From Sulfurimicrobium sp. (GTDB lineage Bacteria > Pseudomonadota > Gammaproteobacteria > Burkholderiales > Sulfuricellaceae), in the NCBI GenBank assembly GCA_030652035.1, contig JAUSBJ010000021.1, positions 1-48,681 of the forward strand: a stretch of DNA of 48,681 nt, given 5' to 3'. Positions within the stretch are counted from its first letter, which is position 1, and every line of letters begins with the position of its first letter. Shown here piece after piece: positions 1 through 7,718 of this stretch. Position numbers and translations under genes: made by a program. Below the pieces are notes generated by a model that had not been told where the DNA came from, made no database searches, and saw only the letters and a program-made list of their open reading frames with translations.

Positions 1-153
1 CCAGGACCACGCTAACCCGCGGGCAATATGCACCATTGCTACATCGGTCTTCCGCAGCGCCGCATTCCACCTTGCCACATTTGGAGAGCCGCGTGTTTCT
101 TCGGCGCGATTTGCGGCATAGGGCCGATTACTTCGCTAACCGATCAATCCATG
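1..153. other. Leading stretch without a recognised gene
   Basis: This lies downstream of the cytochrome b stop codon. Open frames crossing it are short or are the antisense shadow of the cytochrome operon. I see no hairpin followed by a T-run and no recognisable protein. It could be the edge of a neighbouring gene outside the window. Confidence 0.4.
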
Positions 154-1026
154 CTATGCACGAGGCAGCCGGGCAGGGACAAACGCGTTCTTTTCGGCAT
201 CCTGGTGGCAGGCCACGCAATTGGCGCGCGATCCGACCTGCGGCTGCTGCCATACCGCCGCGCCAATGTCGCGGTGCTTGCCTATCCAATAGGGTGTTTC
301 GGTGATGCGCAGCGGTGTTTCACGTGGATCAATCGAGCGGCTGATTTTGTGGCCTGCCTCATGCTCTCCGCCAGTGATTGGCGTGCCGGAGAAATACCCT
401 ACCGTGCCCGCGCCAACACTCACAATCAGCAGCAACGCGCTGACCAGACGGCGCGAGGGGGTGGATGCATCGGGTGTGCCTTCCTTGAGGCCGGTGACCA
501 TGGCGCGCGGCAGGTTCTCGTGGTGGCGCCAGCTTTCCAGCGCCACGCCGGCGATATGCAGCACGACCACGCCGAGCATGATGCTTGCCAAAGCCTCATG
601 CACCTCCTTGAATGCCTCGCCGGCCCAGTAAGGCACCCAAGGCGCAAGCGGCCCCTGGCCTTCCTGTCCACCCAGCGTGACCATGCCGCTCAAGCCGGCC
701 AGCAGGCCCAGCGTCAGCAACAGGTAAACCGCCCAGCTACCGGCCGGATTGTGCCCGATATGGCGATTGGCCGTGCCGGTCAGCACCTGAAACAGGTATG
801 CGAGGCCTTCCTTCCAGTTATAAAGGAAAGAGGCAAAGCGCGCGTAGCGCCCACCGATGAAGCCCCAGATCAGACGGAACCCCAGCAGCCCCAGCATCAG
901 GTAGCCGGCAAAGACATGAACATTGAGCCAACTATCCGAATCAGATGTCAGCCAGGCGAGCGCGAACGCCGCAGCGAACAGCCAGTGAAAAATTCGGGTG
1001 GGAACATCCCATACAAGGATTTTCAT
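154..1026 (-). CDS. Membrane cytochrome b (b561/hydrogenase-type) with C-terminal haem-c tail
   Basis: This is a 290-residue inner-membrane dihaem cytochrome b, probably passing electrons between the quinone pool and the two soluble cytochromes encoded just upstream. Four to five hydrophobic segments fill roughly residues 12-215, with histidines typical of haem b ligation in IFHWLF, NVHVFAGY, EVHEALA and VVLHIAG. After the last segment a periplasmic tail carries one haem-c site, CVACH at 270-274. Residues 240-278 match the C-terminal module of the neighbouring dihaem cytochrome without a gap (20 of 39 identical by my count). It is the third gene of an SHP-DHC-cytochrome b operon, 18 bp after DHC. 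The b-type family is clear. The electron-transfer direction is inferred. Confidence 0.88.
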   Translation of the reverse strand: MKILVWDVPTRIFHWLFAAAFALAWLTSDSDSWLNVHVFAGYLMLGLLGFRLIWGFIGGRYARFASFLYNWKEGLAYLFQVLTGTANRHIGHNPAGSWAVYLLLTLGLLAGLSGMVTLGGQEGQGPLAPWVPYWAGEAFKEVHEALASIMLGVVVLHIAGVALESWRHHENLPRAMVTGLKEGTPDASTPSRRLVSALLLIVSVGAGTVGYFSGTPITGGEHEAGHKISRSIDPRETPLRITETPYWIGKHRDIGAAVWQQPQVGSRANCVACHQDAEKNAFVPARLPRA

Positions 1027-1044
1027 ATTGCCTCCTTTATCCTC

Positions 1045-1533
1045 TTACCGAGGAATTCGGATCTGGTGTTCCGAATAGTTGCCCTGTTCGGCGCCCTGAT
1101 GGCAGGCGTTGCAATTGGCCGGGCTGCCAATTTTAGGGCGCTTCCAGACTTGTGGCGAAACCTCGTCGTGCTCGTGAATGAACCAGGCCGTTTCGCTGAT
1201 GCGTTGCGGCGCCTCATTGGGGCCGAGGGAGCCCAGCACTTTTTTTGCCCGTTTGCCTCCCGCCCGTTCAGCGCTGTTTTTTACCAGAAAATCCGTGATT
1301 TCCTTTGCACTGGCTGCATCCAGGCTGGCATCCTGGCCGAAGTGGCTTCCCAGCCCGGCCATCATCTTTCGCCATGAGCGTTCCGGCAGCAGGGCAGGGG
1401 GGTACGCCATGTGGCACTCGCTGCACTCCGTTTTCCATTTCTGGTTGCTGGCGGCAGGCGCGATGTTTTCGTTGCCGTCAGCCCAGGCCGCACCGCTCAG
1501 CAGCACCGTCATTACTATCAGTGCACGTTTCAT
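1045..1533 (-). CDS. Dihaem cytochrome c (DHC type)
   Basis: This 162-residue periplasmic dihaem cytochrome starts with a Sec signal peptide (about residues 1-18, ending AAWA-DG). It has two CxxCH sites: CSECH at 37-41 and CNACH at 141-145. Size, spacing and context fit DHC, the electron carrier known to be encoded with the oxygen-binding cytochrome SHP and a membrane cytochrome b in Rhodobacter and Shewanella. It sits 9 bp after SHP and 18 bp before cytochrome b, so one transcript is likely. Its second module (111-149) is homologous to the tail of the cytochrome b. Its natural partner is inferred from context. Confidence 0.87.
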   Translation of the reverse strand: MKRALIVMTVLLSGAAWADGNENIAPAASNQKWKTECSECHMAYPPALLPERSWRKMMAGLGSHFGQDASLDAASAKEITDFLVKNSAERAGGKRAKKVLGSLGPNEAPQRISETAWFIHEHDEVSPQVWKRPKIGSPANCNACHQGAEQGNYSEHQIRIPR

Positions 1534-1542
1534 TTTTATCTC

Positions 1543-1953
1543 CTATTTGATCGAAAGCAGGTAGGTCACAAAATCGCCCTTTTCCTGGGCAGAGCAAGCG
1601 CGTTCCAGCACATCCTGGCAATTGCGCTTGAACCATTTCTCCACCTTCGCGTTATCGGAAAGACGCTCGCGGTTGGCCACCGGCGCAAGGGGAAGAATTT
1701 CCTTGCCGGTTTTTTCATGGCGCCCCGCAGATTTGGGGTTGTCGGTGTGGCAGGTGGCACAGCTCAGTGATTTGCCGCTGCTATGCGTGCGCCTGGCGTG
1801 ATAAAGCTGCTCGCCGCGAGTGGCTGAGAAGGCCTGGAACTGGGGGTTTTCCTGCTTTGCCTGGGCGGCGTAGCTTTGGAGAAAGTCCTGGGGGGCAGCC
1901 TGGGCCGCGCTATAGACGAATAGGCCGGCAAGCAGAAAAGTGAATCGGGTCAT
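1543..1953 (-). CDS. SHP-type monohaem cytochrome c (DUF1924)
   Basis: This is a 136-residue periplasmic cytochrome with a signal peptide (about residues 1-20, ending AAQAA) and one haem site, CATCH, at 65-69. The pattern after the haem matches the DUF1924/SHP family: an Asn-containing loop VANRERLSD, then KWFKRNC and ERAC. SHP binds oxygen and small diatomic ligands because an Asn is displaced from the haem iron. The Asn in this loop is the likely ligand, by inference. The ATG at 1953 is chosen because AAGGAG lies seven bases upstream. A TTG seven codons earlier would place that ribosome site inside the gene. It heads the SHP-DHC-cytochrome b operon. Confidence 0.85.
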   Translation of the reverse strand: MTRFTFLLAGLFVYSAAQAAPQDFLQSYAAQAKQENPQFQAFSATRGEQLYHARRTHSSGKSLSCATCHTDNPKSAGRHEKTGKEILPLAPVANRERLSDNAKVEKWFKRNCQDVLERACSAQEKGDFVTYLLSIK

Positions 1954-2026
1954 TACAGCTCTCCTTATGAACAACGTAAGGAGAACTGTAGCGCCCGATT
2001 CTTAAGAGGAACTTAACAGGGTTTGG

Positions 2027-2055
2027 CCCAATTTCAGCAGAACACTGAAATCGGG
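2027..2055. other. Stem-loop between the EF-hand gene and the SHP operon
   Basis: An 11-bp stem (2027-2037 with 2045-2055, one G-U pair when read on the minus strand) encloses a 7-base loop. It sits just after the stop of the 2066-4222 gene and before SHP. No T-run follows on either strand, so a classical terminator is uncertain. It may be a weak terminator or an mRNA end structure. Confidence 0.4.
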
Positions 2056-2065
2056 CAGGACAGGC

Positions 2066-4222
2066 TCAGGCAGTGAAAACGCCGCGCCACCACATCCAGA
2101 CCAGCGCAACCACGAGCGTGATCAGGAAGAGGTAGGTTTTCCACGGACGGCGCTTGTCCGCGAATGGATCGACAAGGGAGCGTTCCGCGCCTTCGGGCAG
2201 GCGCGCAATGCCAGTCAGCGCGGTGCCGAACGGGATGTTGATTCGTGCCCGAGTATTGACGGCCCAGCCATTGGCATCCAGGATCGGGCCCAGATTGCGT
2301 TGCCGCAATTTCAGCCAGGCGAGCACCATTGCAGGGCCGGAAATAATCAGCATCAATCCCACCAGCGCCAGTGGCATCTGCCATGCCTTCAGGCCGAGGA
2401 AGCCGGTCAGCAGGGCGGCGACAGCGGTGCCTATGGCGCCCACCGCCAAGCCGATGGCCGCGAAAATGCCGGCAAATTTGGCCACATCGAAAGCCTGCGC
2501 AGTGGTGGGCTTGCCGCCCTCGACTTTCTGCCCGGCCGCGCTCACCGATGAGGCGGCCTGGTCTTCCGCTGCTTTGGCACGGGATGCGGCCATTTTCTGT
2601 ATCTGTTCGCCGATCATTTTTCCGATGCGTTTGTACGGCGCCCAGAATGCCTGACGGATACTGATCGGGTGTTCGATGATCTTGCTGATGGTGGCGTCCC
2701 AATCCTGCCCCTTGCGGTCATAGAAAACGCCGTTGCGGCCGGCCATGAGCTGGTCGGAATCACCCGCGGTAAAAGCTGCGGCAATCTGCATTTTTTCCGC
2801 ACCGCGCACGCAGTCGCAATAGACCAGGCAGACTTGGCTCAAAGTCGCCAGCGCGGCATGTTTCGCGGCATCCGTGACCTCCACGCACAACTCGCAGCTG
2901 CGACCATCCAGGTATAAGGTACCGGCCTGGAAGATCGCCTTGGCGCGGCGGGTATAAAAATCGCGGAAGGAAACAAAATTATTGACCAACGCTCCCAGAT
3001 CGCGGCAGAGGTGTACCAGTTTATCCACCTCGACAATGGCGGCAGCCTCATCCTCGAGCGCCTTGTCCTGGGCAATCAGTTCGTTCAGGGCCGCCTCGAA
3101 TGGCCCGGCAAGGATCTCGCGCACACGTGCAAGACCCATTTTTTCCACCGCCCAGTCCTGTTTCGTCCCAAGCCATGCCTGGTAGGCTGCAAAACGACCC
3201 TCAATGTCGCTCCATTCTTCTTCCGTCAGGGCGATTTTGTCGCCCTGCATTGGCTTCACGACCGCTGCGCGGAATTTCGCCATTTTTTCCGCCCAGGCAG
3301 GATTGACCCCCGCCAGCAAGGGCAGCGCCTTGGCGGAGCCGACTTCGGCCAATGGAAACACCGCGATATCATCACTCGCGGCAGACAGCAATTTGCTGCT
3401 GATCGCCTGGTAATCGGCCTCGCTGCCGTTCAGCAGTGCTGCGGAGCGCGCATCATAGGCGGCCAGGCGGCAACGTGTGAAATAGTCCCCGATCTTCTCG
3501 CGCACCTCTTCAAAAGCTGCGGCGGCGGCATCCATTTCCGGCCCCAAAGGCAGAATGGCTTGATCCTGCGCGGCAACTTCATGCCAATCCGAATACGCAC
3601 GCGCCTGCTCGAAAAACTGTGCCGCCTTGGCCTCGGACAGCCCATCCTTGCCGCTGCGGTCGGGCTCTGCGCCCAGACATTCAATCAGTTCGGAAATGAC
3701 CTGTTGAACGGCAGCGTCATCGCTCGCATCTGCCGGAATGATGCCATCCCCGTTGAAGCGCGTCTGCGCAAAAATCTTGACCGTATCTGCGGTATCTTCC
3801 ACCGAGATGGCCAAAGCCTCGCGCTTGCCCAGATTGGCAAGGATATGCTGCGCCGAAGAAAGGATGCGTCGGCCATCCTCGGTGTCGTCGCGAATGGCAT
3901 CCAGAGGAAGTGTGTCCTTACCCTGCACCAGCAGGTCGGGGTTTTTAAGCAGCGCTCCAGCCCATTTCGTGGCTGCGATAATTTCCGGGGAGCGGATATG
4001 CCCGTCTCCATCCGTATCGATCAGATCCAGGGTTCGGTTGTCGAATTCTATGCCACGCGTCGGACAGCTCAGTGCGACCCATAGTTTCTGGTCCAACTGG
4101 TCGAGCGCCATCAGATCCGCGCCTGTCTCCAGTTGCACCTGATCAAATCCACCGGCTCTGAAAAAACGCCACTTGTGCGCCACGCCAGCGGATTGTTTGC
4201 TTTGGGTTACGTCATCAGTCAC
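2066..4222 (-). CDS. Unrecognised large protein with EF-hand loop and C-terminal membrane segments
   Basis: I do not recognise this family. A canonical 12-residue EF-hand loop lies at residues 69-80 (DTDGDGHI...E, with D at 1, 3 and 5, G at 6, I at 8 and E at 12), suggesting calcium binding. A degenerate second loop, FNGDGII, follows. The middle is long, helical and Ala/Glu/Lys-rich with several Cys (CELC, CDC). About three or four hydrophobic segments lie in the last 150 residues (near GIFAAIGLAVGAIG, MPLALVGLMLIISG and TYLFLITLVVALVW). There is no signal peptide, so the long N-terminal part is probably cytoplasmic. The GTG at 4222 is preferred because GGAG sits six bases upstream. An in-frame ATG at 4234 without a ribosome site is the alternative. 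It appears to be a single-gene unit. Confidence 0.75.
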   Translation of the reverse strand: MTDDVTQSKQSAGVAHKWRFFRAGGFDQVQLETGADLMALDQLDQKLWVALSCPTRGIEFDNRTLDLIDTDGDGHIRSPEIIAATKWAGALLKNPDLLVQGKDTLPLDAIRDDTEDGRRILSSAQHILANLGKREALAISVEDTADTVKIFAQTRFNGDGIIPADASDDAAVQQVISELIECLGAEPDRSGKDGLSEAKAAQFFEQARAYSDWHEVAAQDQAILPLGPEMDAAAAAFEEVREKIGDYFTRCRLAAYDARSAALLNGSEADYQAISSKLLSAASDDIAVFPLAEVGSAKALPLLAGVNPAWAEKMAKFRAAVVKPMQGDKIALTEEEWSDIEGRFAAYQAWLGTKQDWAVEKMGLARVREILAGPFEAALNELIAQDKALEDEAAAIVEVDKLVHLCRDLGALVNNFVSFRDFYTRRAKAIFQAGTLYLDGRSCELCVEVTDAAKHAALATLSQVCLVYCDCVRGAEKMQIAAAFTAGDSDQLMAGRNGVFYDRKGQDWDATISKIIEHPISIRQAFWAPYKRIGKMIGEQIQKMAASRAKAAEDQAASSVSAAGQKVEGGKPTTAQAFDVAKFAGIFAAIGLAVGAIGTAVAALLTGFLGLKAWQMPLALVGLMLIISGPAMVLAWLKLRQRNLGPILDANGWAVNTRARINIPFGTALTGIARLPEGAERSLVDPFADKRRPWKTYLFLITLVVALVWMWWRGVFTA

Positions 4223-4303
4223 GATATTCTCCATTCGGGATTTTTATAACTATTGGCCAGAGAATGGCTCGAATGACCATTTTCCACCGTAAGGCTCGAT
4301 TGC

Positions 4304-5092
4304 TCAAGCGCAAGTGACCGACGAAATACCCAGAATTGCCTGTTCAGATTTAAGATTTTCCAGAATGGCCAGACCAGCGCTCGTTACGGCCCTGGAATCG
4401 GGATGAGCCAGTTCAGCGGCAATTTGCAGCATAGCCTCGCTGCCTGACATTCCATGGTGCTGCAGCAACGATACAAGACGCGCACTGACTGGATTAAGCT
4501 CGATGAAACGCATTTGATCTTCAATATTGCGGAATACCAGGATGTGCGTCTCTTGAGTCTGCTCCTGAGTCGGCTTGAATCTGGGTCCGATGCGGTGAAC
4601 CGGGTAGGGGTATTGAAGCAATGCCAGTACCGGATTCAAAACCGGCCGTCCTGCCAGCAAATCACCCGTACGCTCGATGCCGCTCCAGTCTATTTCCAGG
4701 GGAGAGACGGACAGCGCAAGCTCCACCCATTCGTAATGTGCAAGGTCGAAAAGAAACGCCGGATCGCCGTCGCGCAGGCCCCGCACTTCCTTTAGATAGC
4801 GCACAAACTCTTCGGGAATCTGGTGGAAGATCGGTGTATGGCTACGGTGCTCGGCGAAGAAATCCCGCACCAACCGTCCCCAGATGCGCGTTCCAAGCAC
4901 CTTGCGCAACACCGGAAAGCAGGCGAGCAGGAAACCTTCGAGATTGTTGTAAAGCAGTTCGTTATAAACCTTCATCCGCCTCGCTGGCGCGCCCTGGGGG
5001 CGCGGATGCGCTTTCGGGTTGCGGATGTGCGCTGTAAACGCATATTGATAGCGCTGAAAAGCGGGCAGATCGTCAGCCATGACTATGGACAT
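4304..5092 (-). CDS. bufC: HvfC/BufC-type RiPP maturation partner (DUF2063)
   Basis: This protein of about 262 residues matches the DUF2063 partner of DUF692 oxidases. The N-terminal domain has the family pattern around [13 protein letters not shown], then [12 protein letters not shown] and RDFFAEH. A second domain follows from about residue 120. Partners of this type bind the precursor peptide and present it to the oxidase, which is needed for Cys modification. Its start overlaps the 3' end of the oxidase gene (stop at 5073), so translational coupling is likely. ATG 5092 is chosen; ATG 5080, four codons on, is equally possible. A longer frame reaching 5224 is just the shadow of the oxidase gene. 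It is the last gene of the cassette. Confidence 0.85.
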   Translation of the reverse strand: MSIVMADDLPAFQRYQYAFTAHIRNPKAHPRPQGAPARRMKVYNELLYNNLEGFLLACFPVLRKVLGTRIWGRLVRDFFAEHRSHTPIFHQIPEEFVRYLKEVRGLRDGDPAFLFDLAHYEWVELALSVSPLEIDWSGIERTGDLLAGRPVLNPVLALLQYPYPVHRIGPRFKPTQEQTQETHILVFRNIEDQMRFIELNPVSARLVSLLQHHGMSGSEAMLQIAAELAHPDSRAVTSAGLAILENLKSEQAILGISSVTCA

Positions 5093-5924
5093 TTCGCTGT
5101 GGCTGCCATTTTTTCTGCAGCGCCGCGATTCGCGCCACCTCCGGCACCAGTTCAGCCAGCGGCGGGATATTGAAATCGCGCTCCAGCAGGGTGGGAAACA
5201 CACCGTGCACTTGGTAAGCCTCATCCAGCAGCGCCCAAACCGGTTCGATCACCTCGGCGCCATGGGTGTCCACAATCAAATCTTCAGCTTCGCGATAGTG
5301 GCCAGCGGTGTGTATGTAGGCGATGCGTTCGCCGGGCAGTGCGCGCAGGAATGCGCTGGGATCGAAGCCGAAATTGACGCTGTTGACATAGATATTGTTG
5401 ATGTCCAGATGCAGCAGGCAATCCGCCTCTTCCAGCACTGCGCGGATAAATTCGATCTCGCTCATCTCGCTGATCGGCGCAGCAACATAGTACGACGCGT
5501 TTTCCACCGCGATTTTGCGCTCCAAAATATCCTGGACACGGCGTATGCGGGCAGCGACATATTTCACCGCTTCCCCGGTAAAAGGGATGGGCAATAGATC
5601 ATAAAGATGCCCGTCGTCGCTGCAATAAGACAAATGTTCTGTATAAAGTGAGAGCTGATGCTGGTGCATGAAAGACTTGATGCGGCGCAGCAGCACCTCA
5701 TCCAGCGGTGTTGGTCCGCCGAGCGACAGGGAAAGGCCGTGGCAAACAAACGGATAACGCTCGGTAAAGCCCCGCAACTGCTTGCCGGTTGCGCCTCCGA
5801 GATCAAGCCAGTTTTCCGGCGCAATTTCGAAAAAATCTACCGCGGGGGGAACCTGGGCTTTCAGCGCGGGGATCAGTTCGCGCCGAAAGCCCAGCCCTGC
5901 ACCTTTTAATTCAAAAGCATGCAT
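5073..5924 (-). CDS. bufB: DUF692 multinuclear non-haem iron oxidase (HvfB/BufB)
   Basis: This 283-residue TIM-barrel enzyme is of the MNIO/DUF692 family, which uses an iron cluster and oxygen to convert Cys in a RiPP precursor into thiooxazole or related copper-binding groups. Family landmarks are [10 protein letters not shown] at the start, [54 protein letters not shown] and DTHGAEV. The His, Asp, Glu and Asn in these are the expected metal ligands. It lies 13 bp after the precursor gene and overlaps the partner gene. I see no good ribosome site before its ATG, whereas the precursor has one. That would favour more precursor than enzyme. The chemistry is assigned from the family. Confidence 0.92.
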   Translation of the reverse strand: MHAFELKGAGLGFRRELIPALKAQVPPAVDFFEIAPENWLDLGGATGKQLRGFTERYPFVCHGLSLSLGGPTPLDEVLLRRIKSFMHQHQLSLYTEHLSYCSDDGHLYDLLPIPFTGEAVKYVAARIRRVQDILERKIAVENASYYVAAPISEMSEIEFIRAVLEEADCLLHLDINNIYVNSVNFGFDPSAFLRALPGERIAYIHTAGHYREAEDLIVDTHGAEVIEPVWALLDEAYQVHGVFPTLLERDFNIPPLAELVPEVARIAALQKKWQPQRNVHSHG

Positions 5925-5937
5925 GGATTAGACAGTA

Positions 5938-6225
5938 TTATTTTTTGGTGCCGCCACACTTCCCTTCGCCACACTTGCCTTCCGGCATTTTCTTGTCTGC
6001 CGGTTTCATTTCTTCCTTCTTGGCTTCTTTATTGCCACCACATTTGGCTTCCTTGGCCTTTTCTCCGCCACACTTACCTTCCTTTGCCTTGGTATCGCCA
6101 TAGGCAAGCATATAACCCTTTTCCATGCTCTTCATGGCAAATGGATTTTCGGCTGCGTTAGCAACCGTCAGGGAACCAGCAAGGGCAGCGCCTACAGCCA
6201 GGGTCAAAGCAGTTTTTTTAGCCAT
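5938..6225 (-). CDS. bufA: Bufferin/HvfA-type RiPP precursor with four EGKCG-like motifs
   Basis: This 95-residue precursor has a Sec signal peptide (residues 1-25, cleavage after ANA) and a Lys/Glu/Gly-rich, low-complexity core. Cys occurs only at 52, 62, 85 and 90, each inside an EGKCG-like pentapeptide: EGKCG (49-53), EAKCG (59-63), EGKCG (82-86) and EGKCG (87-91). In Haemophilus HvfA the same motif is oxidised to a thiooxazole that binds copper, and related bufferins protect cells from copper. The mature peptide is probably exported and sequesters copper in the periplasm. GGAG seven bases before ATG 6225 supports the start. EAKCG deviates and may be modified poorly. Confidence 0.9.
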   Translation of the reverse strand: MAKKTALTLAVGAALAGSLTVANAAENPFAMKSMEKGYMLAYGDTKAKEGKCGGEKAKEAKCGGNKEAKKEEMKPADKKMPEGKCGEGKCGGTKK

Positions 6226-6278
6226 TTATGTCTCCAGTAATGCAATGTTAGGGGATAAATCGGTGCTCCAGCCAGCAC

Positions 6279-6320
6279 AAGTCGACTTAGACTAAGTCTT
6301 GACTGTTAATTTAGTCTAAA
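6279..6320. promoter_or_regulatory. Cluster of nested palindromes upstream of the RiPP precursor gene
   Basis: Three perfect palindromes are packed here: AAGTCGACTT (6279-6288), GACTTAGACTAAGTC (6284-6298) and TTTAGTCTAAA (6310-6320). The last two share the core TTAGNCTAA and their centres are 24 bp apart, which would place two dimers on nearly the same DNA face. The upstream one covers the predicted -10 box and the other lies just downstream, as expected of repressor operators. The regulator is not in the window. Confidence 0.55.
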
Positions 6321-6342
6321 TCACTAATATCGAAGTGGTCAA
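6313..6342 (-). promoter_or_regulatory. Candidate sigma-70 promoter of the RiPP cassette
   Basis: Read on the minus strand, TTGACC (6337-6342) is followed after 18 bp by TAGACT (6313-6318). The -35 box is a good match and the -10 box is moderate (four of six). It points at the precursor gene, leaving a leader of about 80 bases. The -10 box lies within a palindrome. Confidence 0.45.
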
Positions 6343-6388
6343 CTTAATATTCAAATCTGCTGTTAAAAAAACCGGGCGCGTAAGAAGA

Positions 6389-7657
6389 TCAGGTGTAGCG
6401 GCAAAAAGTCTCTCTGGACCTGAGCGCCCCTACCAGCCCGCTCAAGGAACACAGAAACAACAGCAGCAACCCGACCTGATAATTTTCTCCCCCATAGGCG
6501 CGTACGCCTTCGGACATTCTGCCATCCCAACCCAGATCCATCACCCAGCCAACCAGAGGTTGCAGCAGGCCGGCACCTAAGAAGCTGCCGGTATTGACCA
6601 CACTCGTGGCCATGCCGGAAAGGGCGGGAGGATTCACTTCCTTGGTCACGGCCCATGTCAGGGTGAAGCCGGAAGCACCGATTCCCATGAGAAAAAAAAG
6701 TCCCAGGGTGGCTGCCAACGGTAGCTGCATCAAAACCAGCCATGGCATCCAGCACAAAAGGTAAAGCACGATACCCGCCACCATGACCGGACGGCGACGG
6801 CCAATACGGTCCGATATGATCCCTGTGAGCATTGCGCCAAGCGCAAATCCTGCGAGCAACAGAGAGGTGTGCCCCGCCGCAAGCGCACGCGACATGCCGT
6901 AAACATCATGCAGAAAGGGCACCGCCCATAGCCCGGCAAAAGTGAAAAGGGTGCCGCCGATACCGAAATTAGGCCAGAAACCTGGCCAGGTATCCCGATT
7001 TTTAATTACTTTTACCAGCCCGTCGTACCAATGCCCGGTATGTAGCAAGTGAGGTGGCTGTCCATCCAGTTCGCGCATGGTAGGAAACCCCGCATCCCCC
7101 GGATGATTTCGCACCAAAAACCATGTCAGCACCCCCAGCACGATGGAAACCCCACCCAAGGCAGCAAAAATGCTGCGCCAGGAAGTGAAGTTGAGAGCCC
7201 ATACCAGCGGGGCTGCTGCCAGCACAGAACCCAGATTGCCCAGCAAGATGGTCAGGCCGCCCATCGTGCCGAAATGCCGATCGTGAAACCACACTGCATT
7301 GAGTTTCATGATGGAAATGAACATCACCGAAACGCCGAGCCCCACCAGCAAGCGCCCCATGGAAGCCTCACCAAGCGTAACGGCATAAGCGAACAGTATG
7401 GAACCCACGCCAGCCAGCAATCCGCCCAAAGCTGCAATCTTGCGCACGCCCAGGGTGTCCACCAGCACACCCGTAGGGATCTGCATCAGCGTGTAAATAT
7501 AGAAATACATGGCTGCCAGCGAGCCCAAAGCCGCGCCACTGGCATTAAAGGCGAGCTGGAGTTCGCCTGCAATCGCGGCTGGCGCCATGCGGTGAAAGAA
7601 CGCCAGTACGTATGCCAGAATCAGCAGGGAAAAGGCCAGCCAGCGAAAGCGGCGCAT
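6389..7657 (-). CDS. MFS transporter, substrate unknown
   Basis: This is a 12-segment major facilitator permease of about 422 residues. The family loop motif after the second helix appears as GVLVDTLGVRK, and its repeat in the second half as GIISDRIGRRRP. A charged cytoplasmic loop (about residues 195-230) joins the two halves. The N-terminus FHRMAPA resembles anion/organic-acid porters, but I cannot name a substrate. The ATG at 7657 is used. A TTG nine codons upstream (7684) is open too, and neither has a clear ribosome site. It ends 163 bp before the RiPP precursor; a role in copper handling is not supported by sequence alone. Confidence 0.85.
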   Translation of the reverse strand: MRRFRWLAFSLLILAYVLAFFHRMAPAAIAGELQLAFNASGAALGSLAAMYFYIYTLMQIPTGVLVDTLGVRKIAALGGLLAGVGSILFAYAVTLGEASMGRLLVGLGVSVMFISIMKLNAVWFHDRHFGTMGGLTILLGNLGSVLAAAPLVWALNFTSWRSIFAALGGVSIVLGVLTWFLVRNHPGDAGFPTMRELDGQPPHLLHTGHWYDGLVKVIKNRDTWPGFWPNFGIGGTLFTFAGLWAVPFLHDVYGMSRALAAGHTSLLLAGFALGAMLTGIISDRIGRRRPVMVAGIVLYLLCWMPWLVLMQLPLAATLGLFFLMGIGASGFTLTWAVTKEVNPPALSGMATSVVNTGSFLGAGLLQPLVGWVMDLGWDGRMSEGVRAYGGENYQVGLLLLFLCSLSGLVGALRSRETFCRYT

Positions 7658-7718
7658 AGTGCGCCGCTGTGATAAATTCAACACGAAAAGAGTTTCAGGA
7701 CAGCCGCTTTATTACGTC

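Noticed and set aside
28..1377. 449-codon plus-strand frame across the cytochrome operon
   Set aside because: It is antisense to two cytochrome genes with clear haem motifs and signal peptides, and the protein has no recognisable domain. GC-rich third positions produce such shadow frames.
3011..4084. 357-codon plus-strand frame inside the EF-hand protein gene
   Set aside because: Antisense shadow; the minus-strand frame has an EF-hand loop, membrane helices and a ribosome site.
5093..5224. Extended N-terminus of the DUF2063 partner
   Set aside because: The extra codons are the out-of-frame shadow of the oxidase gene (Cys/Trp/Arg-rich); the conserved domain starts after ATG 5092.
6281..6325. 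IscR type-1 site upstream of the RiPP precursor
   Set aside because: The GACT and AGTC half-sites are present but the spacing (7 or 8 bases rather than 5) does not fit the known IscR consensus.
6299..6328. Plus-strand promoter TTGACT with TAATAT
   Set aside because: The spacing is 20 bp and it would point into the 3' end of the minus-strand MFS gene, with no plus-strand gene to drive.
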